Positions 1-11,715 of a stretch of 64,000 nucleotides of DNA are shown piece by piece; position 1 is the stretch's first letter; the number at the start of each line of letters is the position of its first letter. The notes beneath the pieces were generated by a model. The model was not told the origin of the DNA, searched no databases, and worked only from the letters and a program-made list of their open reading frames with translations. The translations under genes and the position numbers were made by a program. This DNA is from Sialis fuliginosa (Eukaryota > Arthropoda > Insecta > Megaloptera > Sialidae), in NCBI GenBank assembly GCA_961205875.1, contig OY540813.1:34319001-34383000 (forward strand). The letters run 5' to 3'.

Positions 1-2
1 CA

Positions 3-137
3 TTCGCAGCAAAATGGTCAGCACCACATCAAATAGAGGCCATCCTAGGGCCCCATGTTTACCTACTAGCTAAGGGCAACCACCAAATCAAGGTCCACGA
101 AGACCAGTTGCGGGCAGCACCCCCGATGGACCAATAG
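3..137 (+). CDS. Ty3/gypsy-like Pol polyprotein, C-terminal end (partial)
   Basis: The frame is open from the window edge and stops at TAG 135-137. The last 44 residues contain KWSAPHQIEAILGPHVYLL followed by a stretch ending HEDQLRAAPP. This matches the GPY/F-type module that follows integrase in Ty3/gypsy Pol, where a 'K(F/W)xGPxxI/V...LxxxxYxL' strand pattern is followed by 'VHxxQLRP'. Only the tail is in the window, so protease, reverse transcriptase and integrase must lie upstream. It is followed by noncoding GC-rich sequence expected to hold the polypurine tract and 3' LTR. The recognition rests on a short segment, so the superfamily is fairly sure but the family is not. Confidence 0.7.
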   Translation, partial: FAAKWSAPHQIEAILGPHVYLLAKGNHQIKVHEDQLRAAPPMDQ

Positions 138-1300
138 AAGCGTACGAAACTTCAAAACAGGCAGGGAGGATTGATATGCCCCCCCCTCACCGGACAATGA
201 AATTTCGTCCGCCACGCACTGGAGAATCCTTTCAGCTGTCGAATGACATCTCGCCGGCGCTCCTAGCTCAAACGGATCACCGTCAAAACCCAAAACTAGG
301 GTAAACCGCCATCCGAACGCGCCACAACATCAGTCCATCCTTCCTTAATGAAAGGGAGAAGGGTGAAGTTGCGAGTTGGCTCTCACCAACGAAGCGCATC
401 CGTGGGCGATACAAAGCCTCCCGGTTTTTTATGAAAAGTCAAGGGAACAAGTGCCCTACCAACCACTTGTACGACTAGTTCGTTCAATTGTAACATTCTA
501 TGTACAATTGCGACTGTCACATAGAACCTTGCTGCCGAGCACACCCAGGAAGCTCCCAGACTCGTTCCAGTGACGCTTTTCGAGGACCACTGCCGCCGCC
601 GAAGAAGACGTCCACCACCGGACGTTTGAGGACCACTGCCGCCGCCGAAGAAGACGTCCACCACCGGACGTTTGAGGACCACTGCCGCCGCCGAAGAAGA
701 CGTCAACCACCGGACGTTTGAGGACCACTGCCGCCGCCGAAGAAGACGTCCACCACCGGACGTTTGAGGACCACTGCCGCCGCCGAAGAAGACGTCCACC
801 ACCGGACGTTTGAGGACCACTGTCGCCGCCGAAGGAGACGTCCACCACCGGACGTTTGAGGACCACTGCCGCCGAAGAAGACGTCCACCACCGGACGTTT
901 GGGGACCACTGTCGACCGCCGACGAAGACGCCCACTACCTCACGTTTGAGGACCACTGCCGACTCACGTTGAGGACCGCTGCTGCCGCCGAAGGAGACGC
1001 CCACCGCCTCACGTTTGAGGACCACTGCCGACCGCCGAAGGACGCCGCCCGCCACCTCACGTTTGAGGACCGCTGACGATCAGTCAGAGACGCCGCCGTA
1101 CCCAAGGACGATCGCCGGAAGCCGCACGCCGAGACCTGACGGCCGCCACGAGACGCCCACGTTCACGGACGCCACGCAGATTCTAACAACCCCGGAATCC
1201 CCGTCGCCCCTTGCCGGAACGAGAAGAAACGACACCCCCACGCCCATTCATCAAATAAACTTGTGTAACATAAAATAAAAATAAAATTATTTTTTTATCC
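138..1300 (+). mobile_element. 3' untranslated region and probable 3' LTR of the Ty3/gypsy-like element
   Basis: The stretch after the Pol stop is far more GC-rich than everything downstream and ends in an AATAAA signal near 1253. A purine run at about 347-367 (AAAGGGAGAAGGGTGAAG) is a candidate polypurine tract, which would place the LTR start just after it. Exact LTR ends cannot be set because the 5' LTR is outside the window. The many apparent reading frames on both strands here are by-products of the minisatellite. Confidence 0.5.
582..1075 (+). repeat. 46-bp GC-rich minisatellite
   Basis: The start of each unit, GAGGACCACTGCCGCCGCC, recurs at 582, 628, 674, 720, 766, 812 and 858, an exact 46-bp period, then in degenerate 43-47 bp units to about 1075. 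Early copies are nearly identical and later ones diverge, suggesting expansion from one side. Because 46 is not a multiple of three, the reading frame changes with every unit, so this is not a protein repeat. It lies inside the putative LTR/3' region of the flanking retroelement. Confidence 0.9.
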
Positions 1301-1603
1301 AGCCATTGTTTTTATTTCTCGCTATTATACATACGAGGGTATAACAAGCTATAAGAATATGCAATAAAATGTAGGGGGTTCCATTTTAAAAAATAAGGTT
1401 GACCTTGAAATGACCTTGAAGGACATGGTCAAGGTCATCATCTTACTCCCCGCTTGAAACCATACAACTTTTCTTTTGGACATTAACTGAAAATATTAAG
1501 GGGTCCGATACTTTTCGATGACCCCGTATATATTTTTTAATTTCCTTGGTTTTAGTGTCTAATATTGAACCAAATTTTGTGTACATAATTTATTATATTC
1601 TAG
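1301..1603. other. Noncoding spacer with a decayed foldback-like piece
   Basis: No gene is seen. The segment holds GGTTGACCTTGAAATGACC and an inverted partner GGTCAAGGTCATC, resembling the arms of the foldback at 6294-7178, so it is probably a relic of a related element. Confidence 0.3.
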
Positions 1604-4600
1604 ATTTACTGGACCCTAGTTTAGGAGAATTATGTGAATCATTGCATATAAACGCAACTGCAGATTTGTACTGGTTATGGGCTCAATATTATGTAGCTGG
1701 CTATGGGTATGTATATCATTTATAAATATACAAGAAATAAAATTATCAACCCCTAAAATTATTATTGAATTTTCTTCATAATTATGCTGGCTAACTATTA
1801 CTATAGTCCTATACTATCCCTCAATATATTTAAATAACGCATTTATTTTTGCAATTCAATAACATAATAAGAAAATTCCGAAAAATCAATTAAGAACATT
1901 AAACGTACTAAATATCTGCCTTGGGAACCACGGGACTTTCTTATACGTAATCCTAACAGTGAATTGTATACGTAATTCTTATTTTATTAAAACTTTTCTG
2001 ACAAACTAACAAGATAGAATAAAATGAATAACATAGGTAATATTATTCTCTACATTATATAACAAATGATTTTTTTAACGTAATAACTGAAAACGGATGT
2101 TTACTCTTGTAAATTTTTGAATTTTCGAATTATTTTTGAAATAAGAAAAAATGTTTTAGATAAAAAATGTCGAGTATGTTATTATCTATAATTCATTCCC
2201 CTTACATTTTTTTTCCAACATTTATGATTTAGCCAGAAAGAATTTTTTTATGTAATTATTTAGATTCACCTCTACACTGTTCACTCTCAGTATTACGTAT
2301 AAGAAAGTCTCATGGTACCTATGGTAAACACACACACTGTTCAATCTCTGTAATACGTATAAGAAAGTCACATGACACTCATGGCAGATATTTCTCCTCT
2401 GTTATGAACCATTTGAATATTTGAATTATAATAACAAAAAAAATTTTCGAAAAAATGAATAGAACATAAATTATAGATATTGATATTACCTACAATTTTT
2501 AACTTGGCCATTTTTCTCTATATCGCACTGTTTCAGAGTATTTCGAAAAATTCAAAAATCGACGTAGGTAAACATCCGTATCCGGTTGAAAGATCGTTTT
2601 CAAAAATAGGACGTTTTCTTCCCAGACAAAAATTAATCTTAAATATAAAATTTTACCCTTCTACGATATGTCGTAATTGAGTTACAGCGCTTACAGACCG
2701 ACAGACAGATACACAGACATCATGGCAAAAATAGTCAGAATCGATTAAGGGAAGGTCAAAATGGATAATACCATCAAAATCCGGATTTCGAAAAAAATCA
2801 GCTTCACTATATTTACTTATACTATATGTATATTTCATATACATGGTATTTGGTATCAGAAAGTAAAAATATAAAGTTGCAAGCGAAACGGTTAGATAAT
2901 AAACGGTTCTTATAGAAAATTTAACAAAATTTCATAATTTCAAAAGAAAAAGAAAATGAAAATTTTGAGTTACAGAACAAAAACATCTTTCAAGTAAATA
3001 CACAGTGCTTCCTCGTGCTAAATTCACCAAGAGTAGTTAATTATCGAACAATTTTAATAAACACCAATAAAGTATTCACATGAACTGCTATTGATTAACC
3101 ATTTAATTTTTATACAATTCCGGGAAAAAATTTCAGATCTAAAGTGATCAAATCAGATCTGCATTTTTACAGATCTGTTTTGATCTCCATTTTGGAACAT
3201 ATCAACGCAGATCAACACAGATCTGTGTTGATCTGCGTAGATCAACACAGATCAAAACAGATCTGCGTAGATCAACACAGATCAACACAGATCTGCGTAG
3301 ATCGGGGATTTGATTATGTTTTTGTACACACACACACAGCTTGACTTCCCGCAGTAAGTGGGTTCGAAGAGCAATCCTGGAGAAGAGAACCACCATATAT
3401 GTATTGTATTACCTTATTACTAACTGATCCGACTTGGCTTATATATACGAATGAAAGTGAAAATACTGTGTTGGCGAGAGCTATGTTGCGATATTCATAT
3501 ATTATACATACATAATAATATGTACTTATTCATAAATAAACTTTTGTCTACCTTAAATAACAAATACACATATACTATATAGAAACCTTGTAAAAAAACT
3601 GTACAGAAACGTATTGAATGAATTTGAGGCCCGTGTATTAAATTAATAAATAAATTCACAACTCACCCTCTGTCACAGATGAAGGGTTGTAATTGGTCTC
3701 ATTCGATCCAGCGGGAAAAATACTTCGGGATACTAGCGGTGTGGGGGGCAAAACAACCCTCTATCTAGCACAGGAGTCGAGATATTTACGATTTTCTATA
3801 ATGAATACCATAAGTAGCGAAACAGAAAAATTCAATGTTTACTGTTAATACAGCATAGAAACATAAGATATTATTATTAAATTTAATAAAATGAAAAAAA
3901 AGTCCAGACACGTAGTAAGTGATATTTAAGGCCCGTATTGTTAAAATAACAAATACACATTTTTTTTTTAAATTGATTAAAATACAAACAATACGTTTCA
4001 ATCTCACGATCTACGACGATCTGCAAAGATGTACAACGATCTACAAAGATCAACAACGATCTGTAAAGATTTACAACGATCTGCAAAGATCTACAACGAT
4101 CTATAAAGATCACGATCTGCAAAGATCTGCAACGATCTACAAAGATCAATAGCGATCTACAAAGATCTGCAACGACCTACAACGATCTACAACTATCTGC
4201 AAAGATCTACAACGATCTATTAAGATCACGATCTGCAAAGATCTATAACGATCTGCAAATATCTACAACTATCTGCAAAGACCCACAACGATCTGCAAAG
4301 ATCACGATCTACAAAGATCTACAGAGACCTACAACTATTTGCAAAGACCTACAACGATCTACAAAGATCTAAAAAGATCTGATTTGTTCCAAAATGAAGA
4401 TCAACCGAGATCACTTCAGATCTGAATTTTTTTCCCGGGATTTTATTTAAAAATATTTATTTGAATTTTTTTTAGTAAGCGCTTAATAATTATTTTTATC
4501 AAAAAAAAATATCCAAATTATATTTAATATGTCAAAGTAAATAGCGGTTGTAAAGAACAAATGATATTTTATTTTAAAACAAATTAAGATTAATCATTGT

Positions 4601-7600
4601 AAGGGAATATTTTACAAACGTTTTAGTGATCTATATAGAAAATTAAATGATCTTCCAAAAATATTTTATAAAATCTTCATGAGATATCTTCAAAAAATAA
4701 ATATTTTGGGTAGTCATATCTTCCCCCTTACACACGATTTTGATGATTTCGAAATGGGACCGTTGTCAAGGCAAACTTAACGAACCAACCAAGTTTCATT
4801 AATATCTGTTCAGTGGTTCATGAGTTATGCGTGTGACAAGGATTCAGGGGACAGACAGACAGACAGATATGGAACGAAAAATGTTTGTCTTGACCTAAAA
4901 CGGAAAAATCAAGTTAAAATTTTGAAATCGGAGAACAATTTTACTAACTATCTAACTAACAAGTGAAGTAAATATAAAACTTGTAATAATACCGAAAAGA
5001 TGTAGAAAAAAATATGTATTTATAATTTCAAAAAAATATATTTGAAATGGTTCTAATTACTTTTAAAACAAGGAAATGTTTATTTATATTATAAAAATTG
5101 TGAAGGTTTTTTTTCTATTATAATTTATGTTCCATTCATTTTTTTATATCTTTCAACAATTAGCCAGAAAGATATGTTTTAATATTCAGTTTTCGTATTA
5201 TGTACTTTATATATCTCAAAGTCCCATGACACCCATTAAGGCTTTTTTTGTCGAGTACCTACCTCCAACATAATTTCACATTTTTTTTTAGAGAAAACCC
5301 TATGTTATTACTATATGGAAAAAATAAATTAGAAGAGATTAGCAAAGATTTTACAAATATTGAAACTATAAAAATTCACAAGTCGTTTCGATATGATGAA
5401 TTACATGCGTAAGTATATAAAAATTAAAATAAAACAAAAATTTGATATATAAATAATAATAAAAAAAATTCTGCAGAAAAATATCATTATTTCGCTACAA
5501 AGACGGAAGCATAAGAATTATAATTGGTACAGCTGATCTTAATGAGGAATGGAATGTATGTCACCAAGGGTAAATATTAAAAAGTACCATCATGCCAACA
5601 AGTTATTTTTATAACAGTGCACTGTGGGCGGATTTTTTCTCAGCTTATGAATTAAGTTAATATCGGTAAAAATAAACTATTCGATCTACGTAGATCTTAT
5701 TAGATCTAATTATTATCTATGTCAAAAACCATAGATCTCCGGAGATCTATATTAATGTATGTAGATATAAATTTTGAAAAAAAAATATATCAACGTAGAT
5801 ATAAACATGGCCTGACTACTAACTAATCAATTTTTGTCGTAAAAATTTCATTTTTTCTTAACATAAACTGTAAATTTCCTCACTTCTACTTATCTGATTC
5901 GGTTGAATTTTGATATCTATCTCTCAATCTAGTCTGTTATCTATTATAATATATAAAGTTAACTCAAAAGGATTACTGTTATAATTGATTGTTGTATTAT
6001 GTTTTACGACCTGTGTTGCCGTCACTTTAAATTTTCAATTTCTCGACAAATTGAATTTTGTTTATATTTTTATTAAAATTAAAACCAATCGATATTAAAT
6101 TAAGTAAATATGGAGACTAATGTTCTCTTTCAGAAAATGTAAAGTTTTAGAAGAAATTAAATATATAATGCTCATTTCAACAATTTTCATACGAAAATAT
6201 TTTAGGACGAGAATGGAACACATTTCCAAGCAGAGCTTGCTTGGGATGTGCAATTTAATTTGTTTCTCGAGTCACTTACATAAAATTATAATACCGGATG
6301 TTTTTTTTAATATTTTCCAGTGGGTTATTTCTTAAATAACGAATTTTCAGAGAAAATGTTTCATACAAAAGTTTCATGGTTTCGAGGGGGCTCAAAACTG
6401 ACAATATGGGTTGACCTTGAAAAGGTCACCTTAATAGGTTTCAGGTTTAACTTTTCTTTTTCAAATCTAAACCTATATTTTTTGTTGCAGATTCGTAATT
6501 TATGAGGAAAAATAAGTCACTTTTACCTGAAACATTTCTTCTGAAAATGTCCATTTTTTATGATATGGAGCAAAACAAAATGCAATTTTTGGATTTTCAA
6601 TAATTTTTTACTCGAAAACTATTAATTTTCAAAAATAATCGTAAGAAGTAAAAAGTGCTTACATTTAGGCAATGATTTTCATAGAATTTTATTTTATTTG
6701 TTTTTCATTTTTTTCTTCAAAATTAAAAAAAAATTACTTTATTAAAAAGTTGCATAAAAAGTTAATATTTTTGAATAAAAAAAATTCTCTGAGAGTCCTT
6801 GCCTAGATCTAAGTACTTTTTTCCTCTTGTGATTTTTTAACAAAATTATAGTTTTCGAGTAAAAAATTATTGAATATCCAGAAATTTCTTTTTGTTTTGC
6901 TCCATATAAAAAAATGGGCATTTTCATAAAAAATGTTTCAGGTAAAAGTTGCTTATTTTTCCTCGTAAATTACGAATCTGCAACAAAAAATATAGGTTTA
7001 GATTTGAAAAAGAAACGTTGAACCTGAAAACCCATTAAGGTGACCTTTTCAAGGTCAACTCATATTATCAGTATTGAGCCCCCTCGAAACCATGAAACTT
7101 GTTTTGTAAGAAATATTTTCTCTGAAAATTCGTTATTTAGGAAATAATCCACTGGAAAGTGTTAAAAAAAACACCCGGTATATTTATAATTATATAATAT
7201 TTCGCGCACATTTTATTTGAACCCTCCAAAAACACGACCCATATTGTTACAACTGAATCTACTTATTTTCTAAACACGGAGGCCTCTATCTAATATTTTT
7301 TAATTTTTTATTTTAGATTTTGGGTCAGTCCAACATGTTACCCATTAGAAGATTCTGCCGATTCACCAGGAAACAGCAAAACTAACTTCAAATACGATTT
7401 ATTAGATTTTTTAAATGAATTACGTACAAAAAACAAATTAATGCAAATGGTCAAATGGATAACAATAGTTAAAAATATTGATTTTTCGCATATAAAGTAA
7501 GTTTTTTTTATTATTTATTTATTTTATTTATTAAGGTACAGACCCACTGAAGGGAAGGGAAACTTTCTGTTTCAATGATACTCTGTTTCATACACTAAAA

Positions 7601-10600
7601 AAACATTTAACAATCGTAAAGGACTCCGCAGAATCCTTAAGAATCATGCTTGTCTTTAATTTATAATAAAAGTTTTTGTAAAACATTTATTTTTGCACAA
7701 TTGTCTACCTGTGTGAAGTAAGTCCCCCTTTTGTTGAAATTCAAATTTTTGAAATTTGTACCAAATAGTGCTATATTGTGCCAAAATATGTCCCCCCTTA
7801 AATGAAAACAACACTAGAAAAATCCAAAAAACGATTTTTTTCAGTAGCCCCCCCTTTTTTTAAATTCAAATTTTTTAATTCTGTGCTAAATTGTGCTAGT
7901 GGTTCCTAACATTGTGCCAAAACATCAATAGTCAAAGTAATTTTCGAGATTAGCGGTAAAAGATACAAAAATGAGCTTCCTTTTATGTAGGTAGAGTTAA
8001 TTAACTGTACAAAAATTAATTTTTGTGAAAATTGTGTAGTGTGTAATTTACCTCAAATAATAATAAGGATTCTGTCGGTGAAAACCATACTAAATTGGTT
8101 CAGTTGTTTTTGAGTTATTTGAGGTAAATTATACACTATACAATTTTCACAAAAATGTTATTGAATTGGTTTATAATTAAAAAAAACGTAACAGTAAGAT
8201 TTAAGTGCTACAATTTGCCAAAGAATTGAAAACTTGGCTTTATTATGGTGGCAATCGATTATATAAGTCTTTGGGAATACATACAAAAACTTCAGAGGAC
8301 TATATCTATGATGTCAAGGACTATCAGAATCTGATAAAAATATTTTAACATTTTCTTAATAACTAGCAGTTCCCTTTTATCAAAATCAAATCCTTTATAC
8401 ATTTTATTAGAAAATGTCAATTATATATTTTTTATAATATCTTTGTAGCAGGCTTATTTATTTTTGGTTTTATTACCTTGGTTAACATTTTCATTTTTAT
8501 ACAATTTTTCTTAGAAGATATTAATTATAAATTTTTCTTAAGGGGTTCCATCTAATCGTCACTTCGGAAAATGATTTTTTTTTGTAGAATAATGGAATCA
8601 AATGAAATTTGAAGGGTTTATTGTACATGTCTCAAAACACAAAAAAAATTTTTTTTTATAAAATATAAAACAAAATTGTGACTCTTTAGCGTTGCTACAC
8701 TGAGTACATCTTTTTTTATGTGTTCTACTGCGGAAAACAGAACTTCCATGGATCATTATCCAGAACAAAAAATTTTTTTTCATTATTTACAGTTTTCCAC
8801 ACGATTATTAAAAAATATTGATTTTTGCAAATTTTGTATCATTTTGAACAAAAAATCGAGTTTTTGACGAAAAAAACGACTTTAAATTGTTTATAAAAAC
8901 CGTAATTGTTAACAAATTCGATGTAAAATCTATCTAAAAAGTTATAGTTAAAATTTTAAGTCTATCGGATGAATCTTGGCCAAAATACGTTTTCCGCAGT
9001 TTATAAAAACGTGCTTTCGATAAAAATGAGTTTAAAGTTTGAAAACTGTTTGATTATCGGCAAACGTCGACGTTAGTTCCGACTTTTTTTCGTTACTATG
9101 TCATGTCGGTTTGGCGATTCTCGGTTGCTTATTTTGCTTCTGTTTTGACTTGAGACCGAATTACGATGCCCTTTTACATTACCATACGAGTTGTTTCATT
9201 CTTTCAGAGACACTTTGGAAAGTGAGCTCTAAAATTAAAAAAAAATCGCTTATAATTCCTTTTGATTATCATTTAAGTAAACAACAATTATCAAAAATTA
9301 GTTAATACATTCGATATAACCCCTTAATACGTATCTGGCCTAATATTTCAATACAATCAAACATTGACTAAAATATTACCAAATAATGAACCTACATATA
9401 AAAGAAAACTGCATGAAAATCTGATAAGTGGTTATCGAGTTTTAAATAAACAAACGGACAGACAGAGAGGTTACGTTTTATAAATATATTAATATTTTAT
9501 TTTTATATATTTCAGTGTATTCTTAATAACAACAATACCAGGTCACCAACCGAATAATAACTATGGTCATTTGAAAGTCGCCTCAATACTGTCTCAATAT
9601 TGTACAATTACTGCACTAAACACTAAAGATTGGAAAATTATAGCAGAAGTTTCTGGTATTGGTTTGATTGGATATAATGATCAAAAATCGTGGTTTAACA
9701 ATGAATTAAGAAAAAGTTTTAGCAAAAGTAAAAATAAATGTTCACTGGATCTTCCAAAAATGCATATTGTTTATCCCACTAAGTATTGTGTAGAATCTAA
9801 TTCGGAATTACTGAAAAATGCATATAGATTAACATTTCGAGATACTTTTTATAATTACATGCCATGGTTAAAGGATTATCTGCAGTAAGTAAACTATTTT
9901 AATAGAAATTAAATGATATAAATAATAAAATAATAATAAATAAAATAGCACGAAATCAGTGGCGCCGGAAGTGGGAAATATTTAATATGCCAAAGTAAAT
10001 ATCAATTTTTAAAAACAAAACACAATTTTTTAAGCAAATTGAGATAAATCTTTGTAAGGGAATATTTTACAACAAACGTTGTAGACATATATTATAGGAA
10101 ATTGAATGCTCCACAAAAAAGATCCCATAAAATTTTTACGTAACATGTATCGTTCTTGAAATATCTTGAAAAAATAAATATTTTGGGATGTCACCTCTCT
10201 TCCTTATTCACGATTTTGATGATTTTGAAATGGGACCGTCCTCAAGCCAGACCCAACCATCCGACCAAGATTCAATAATATCGGTTCAGTGGTTCATGAG
10301 TTATGCGTGTGACAAGGATTCAGGAGACAGACGGACGGACAGACAGACAGATACGGAACGAAAAGTGTTTGTTTTAACGTGAAATGGAAAGATCAATTTA
10401 AAATTTTGAAATCGGAGAACATATTTTTTGTCTCAATCTAAAACGATCACAAAGCTTCTCGTATCTTCGATATTGCAAGGAAGCAAAATATTTTTAAATA
10501 TAATTTATCGATTTTTTTTGACACACCCTATTGTATAATATGTAGATACTATTTAAATTTTTTACATATTATATTTTTTTAAATATACATATTATAAATA

Positions 10601-10977
10601 ATTATTTTTGTTACATACATTTTTAATATTAATGATTATAACTGGTTTTTAGCCAATGGAACACCCCACAACAATATCTAAGTATTCCTAATATCAGAAC
10701 ATATTGTCGAGTGTCTCCTGATCATAGTGAAATGGCTTGGTTTATATTAACGAGTGCAAATTTATCGAGATCTGGATGGGGCTTTATCATTAATGAAAAT
10801 TATACACAACTTATTAATAAAGCATATGAAGCAGGCGTTCTTTTTTTACCAAACTTTGTTAACAATGAAAAAGTTTTTAATCTAAAAGAATGTAATACTT
10901 TTCCATTTTCATATGATATCCCTTTAATTCAATACAGGGATGAAGATGAACCTTATGTAAATCATTATGATGATTAA
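1604..10977 (+). CDS. Tdp1-like: Tyrosyl-DNA phosphodiesterase 1 homologue with altered second HKD motif (5' exons not seen)
   Basis: Six exons join in frame with GT/AG borders: 1604-1706, 5292-5408, 5477-5569, 7317-7496, 9516-9884 and 10653-10977 (stop 10975-10977), giving about 394 residues. TDP1 removes 3' tyrosyl adducts left by topoisomerase I using two HKD motifs of the phospholipase D superfamily. Recognisable blocks follow TDP1 order: an N-domain 'LLxPxxGxL..' helix in exon 1, the first HKD as H-A-K across exons 2/3, 'FWVSP' at the start of exon 4, 'IPGHQPNNNYGHLK' in exon 5 and 'TSANLSRSGWG' in exon 6. In the second HKD the usual H-x-K is N-I-R (exon 6, SIPNIRTYCR), and the Asn of the first site (TSNL) is Asp (TADL). 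Upstream exons of roughly 40 or more residues of the N-terminal domain are missing from view, and a retroelement lies just upstream. It could be a divergent paralogue with little activity or a decaying gene; there are no stops or frameshifts in the six exons. Confidence 0.88.
2690..2870 (+). repeat. Dispersed arthropod-type repeat tail with CAGACAGA run
   Basis: Lies in intron 1 of the TDP1 homologue. It has GACCGACAGACAGATACACAG followed by 'ATCCGGATTTCG' and 'GGTATCAGAAAGTAAAA', a tail type common in insect interspersed repeats. No coding capacity is seen. Confidence 0.4.
3120..4439. mobile_element. GATC-array terminal-inverted-repeat element, copy A
   Basis: Left end CCGGGAAAAAATTTCAGATC (from 3120) is mirrored at the right end TTTTTTTCCCGGG (to 4439). 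The arms share 'CATTTTGGAACA..TCAGATCT' in inverse orientation for about 60 bp. Subterminal arrays at 3185-3303 and 4003-4390 have GATC at 10-bp steps. The middle (about 3590-3960) carries paired 'GAGGCCCGTGTATTAAATTAA' and 'AAGGCCCGTATTGTTAAAAT' blocks, also seen in copies B and C. No transposase is present, so it is nonautonomous. A target duplication could not be fixed (ATT on both sides is possible). Confidence 0.75.
4500..4940 (+). repeat. Dispersed repeat R1, copy 1 (intron 1 of TDP1 homologue)
   Basis: Aligns with 9960-10430 over its whole length, including 'TGTAAGGGAATATTTTACAA', 'GATTTTGATGATTTCGAAATGGGACCG', and 'GTTCAGTGGTTCATGAGTTATGCG', then a (GACA)n run and 'AATTTTGAAATCGGAGAAC'. 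Probably a short retroposon or a retroelement tail; no protein seen. Confidence 0.7.
6294..7178. mobile_element. Long foldback element, TA-flanked (CCGGATGTTTT family)
   Basis: Two arms of about 400 bp are inverted copies: CCGGATGTTTTTTTTAATAT at the left mirrors AAAAAAAACACCCGG at the right, and 'GGTTGACCTTGAAAAGGTCACC' mirrors 'GGTGACCTTTTCAAGGTCAAC'. The element is flanked by TA at 6292-6293 and 7179-7180, as for Tc1/mariner-type targets. There is no transposase. It lies in intron 3 of the TDP1 homologue. Confidence 0.8.
7501..8010. other. AT-rich intron sequence with short internal repeats
   Basis: No gene. Two diverged copies of a 'CCCCCCTT..TTCAAATTTTT..TGTGCTA' block occur near 7725-7800 and 7845-7920. 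Confidence 0.35.
8010..8160. repeat. Short foldback repeat
   Basis: TTTGTGAAAATTGTGTAGTG at about 8022 is mirrored by TATACAATTTTCACAAAAAT at about 8135, with 'TACCTCAAATAA' mirrored by 'TTATTTGAGGTA'. About 45-bp arms around a short loop. Confidence 0.7.
8542..9323. mobile_element. TTAA-flanked nonautonomous element
   Basis: GGGGTT at 8542 and AACCCC ending at 9323 are inverted, each bordered by TTAA (8538-8541 and 9324-9327), the target used by piggyBac and Kolobok transposons. The terminal match is short, so assignment depends mainly on the TTAA pair. No transposase reading frame is seen. Lies in intron 4 of the TDP1 homologue. Confidence 0.5.
9960..10430 (+). repeat. Dispersed repeat R1, copy 2 (intron 5 of TDP1 homologue)
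   Basis: Second copy of the repeat at 4500-4940, same orientation, with 'GTTCAGTGGTTCATGAGTTATGCG' and a (GACGGACA)n run. A short open frame across it is not conserved in copy 1. Confidence 0.7.
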
Positions 10978-10985
10978 CAATATAT

Positions 10986-10991
10986 AATAAA
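10986..10991 (+). promoter_or_regulatory. Polyadenylation signal AATAAA of the TDP1 homologue
   Basis: AATAAA begins 9 bases after the stop codon, an unusually short distance; other AATAAA hexamers lie near 11767 and could be used instead. Confidence 0.4.
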
Positions 10992-11112
10992 TGAAATGTA
11001 TATAAACATGCATGTATGTATATTCTTTCATTTATTTTTGTTGAATGAGAAAAACGCTGCTTTTACGGATTTTCATAATATTCATATATGTTGTGATATA
11101 TGATGTGGTCCG

Positions 11113-11707
11113 TAGGGTGTTTTTTTATTTATATTTTTTCGGTCCCATTGGCGTATGTTTTAGCTTTGGATCAAAAATTAACTGTCCCAAAATTTCAGAC
11201 TCATAGATCAAACCTGTGAACGTCGCAAACCAAGTCTTTTTCCCATTTGATTAACATGGGAATTTTTTTTTTACTTATGCGTGAATATCTCGTTGAAAAA
11301 TTTATTTATTTTAATTTCTTATAGCAGTATATTGAAGAGAATTAAAATTCTTACAAAGAGACCCCAAGTGCTCAATTCATAGATCCGGTATTTTTAAAGA
11401 TATGTTCGTTTAAACATTTTCGTAAAAATGATAATTTTTAAACAAACATATATGTTAAAACTTATTGGATTTATGAATTAAGCACTTAATTCTCTACAAA
11501 ATATTCCTCTGAGAAATTAAAAAAAAAAAAAAATTCAACGAGATATTCACGCCTAAGTAAAAAAGTAATTTTTCCCATGTTAATCAAATGGGAATAAGAC
11601 TCGGTTTGCACCGTTCAAAGGTTTGATCTACGAGTCTGAAATTTTGGGACAATTAACTTTTGATCCAAAGATAATGGGACCGAAAAAATAAAATTAAAAA
11701 AACCCTA
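11113..11707. mobile_element. TAGGGTG foldback element, copy 1
   Basis: TAGGGTGTTTTTTTATTTAT at the left is mirrored by AAAAAAACCCTA at the right, and 'GGTCCCATTGGCG...TTTTGGATCAAA' by the opposite arm. Flanks GTGGTCCG (11105-11112) and GCGGTCAG (11708-11715) agree at six of eight positions, fitting an aged 8-bp target duplication. Same family as 55627-56247, which has a perfect one. Confidence 0.8.
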
Positions 11708-11715
11708 GCGGTCAG

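Noticed and set aside
383..1055. Long minus-strand frames rich in VVDVFFGGGSGPQ
   Set aside because: They are translations of the 46-bp minisatellite, whose period is not a multiple of three, so the frames shift each unit and overlap one another.
3185..3303. CRISPR-like direct repeats
   Set aside because: No constant repeat with unique spacers; the unit is a 10-bp GATC step inside a transposable element in a eukaryotic genome.
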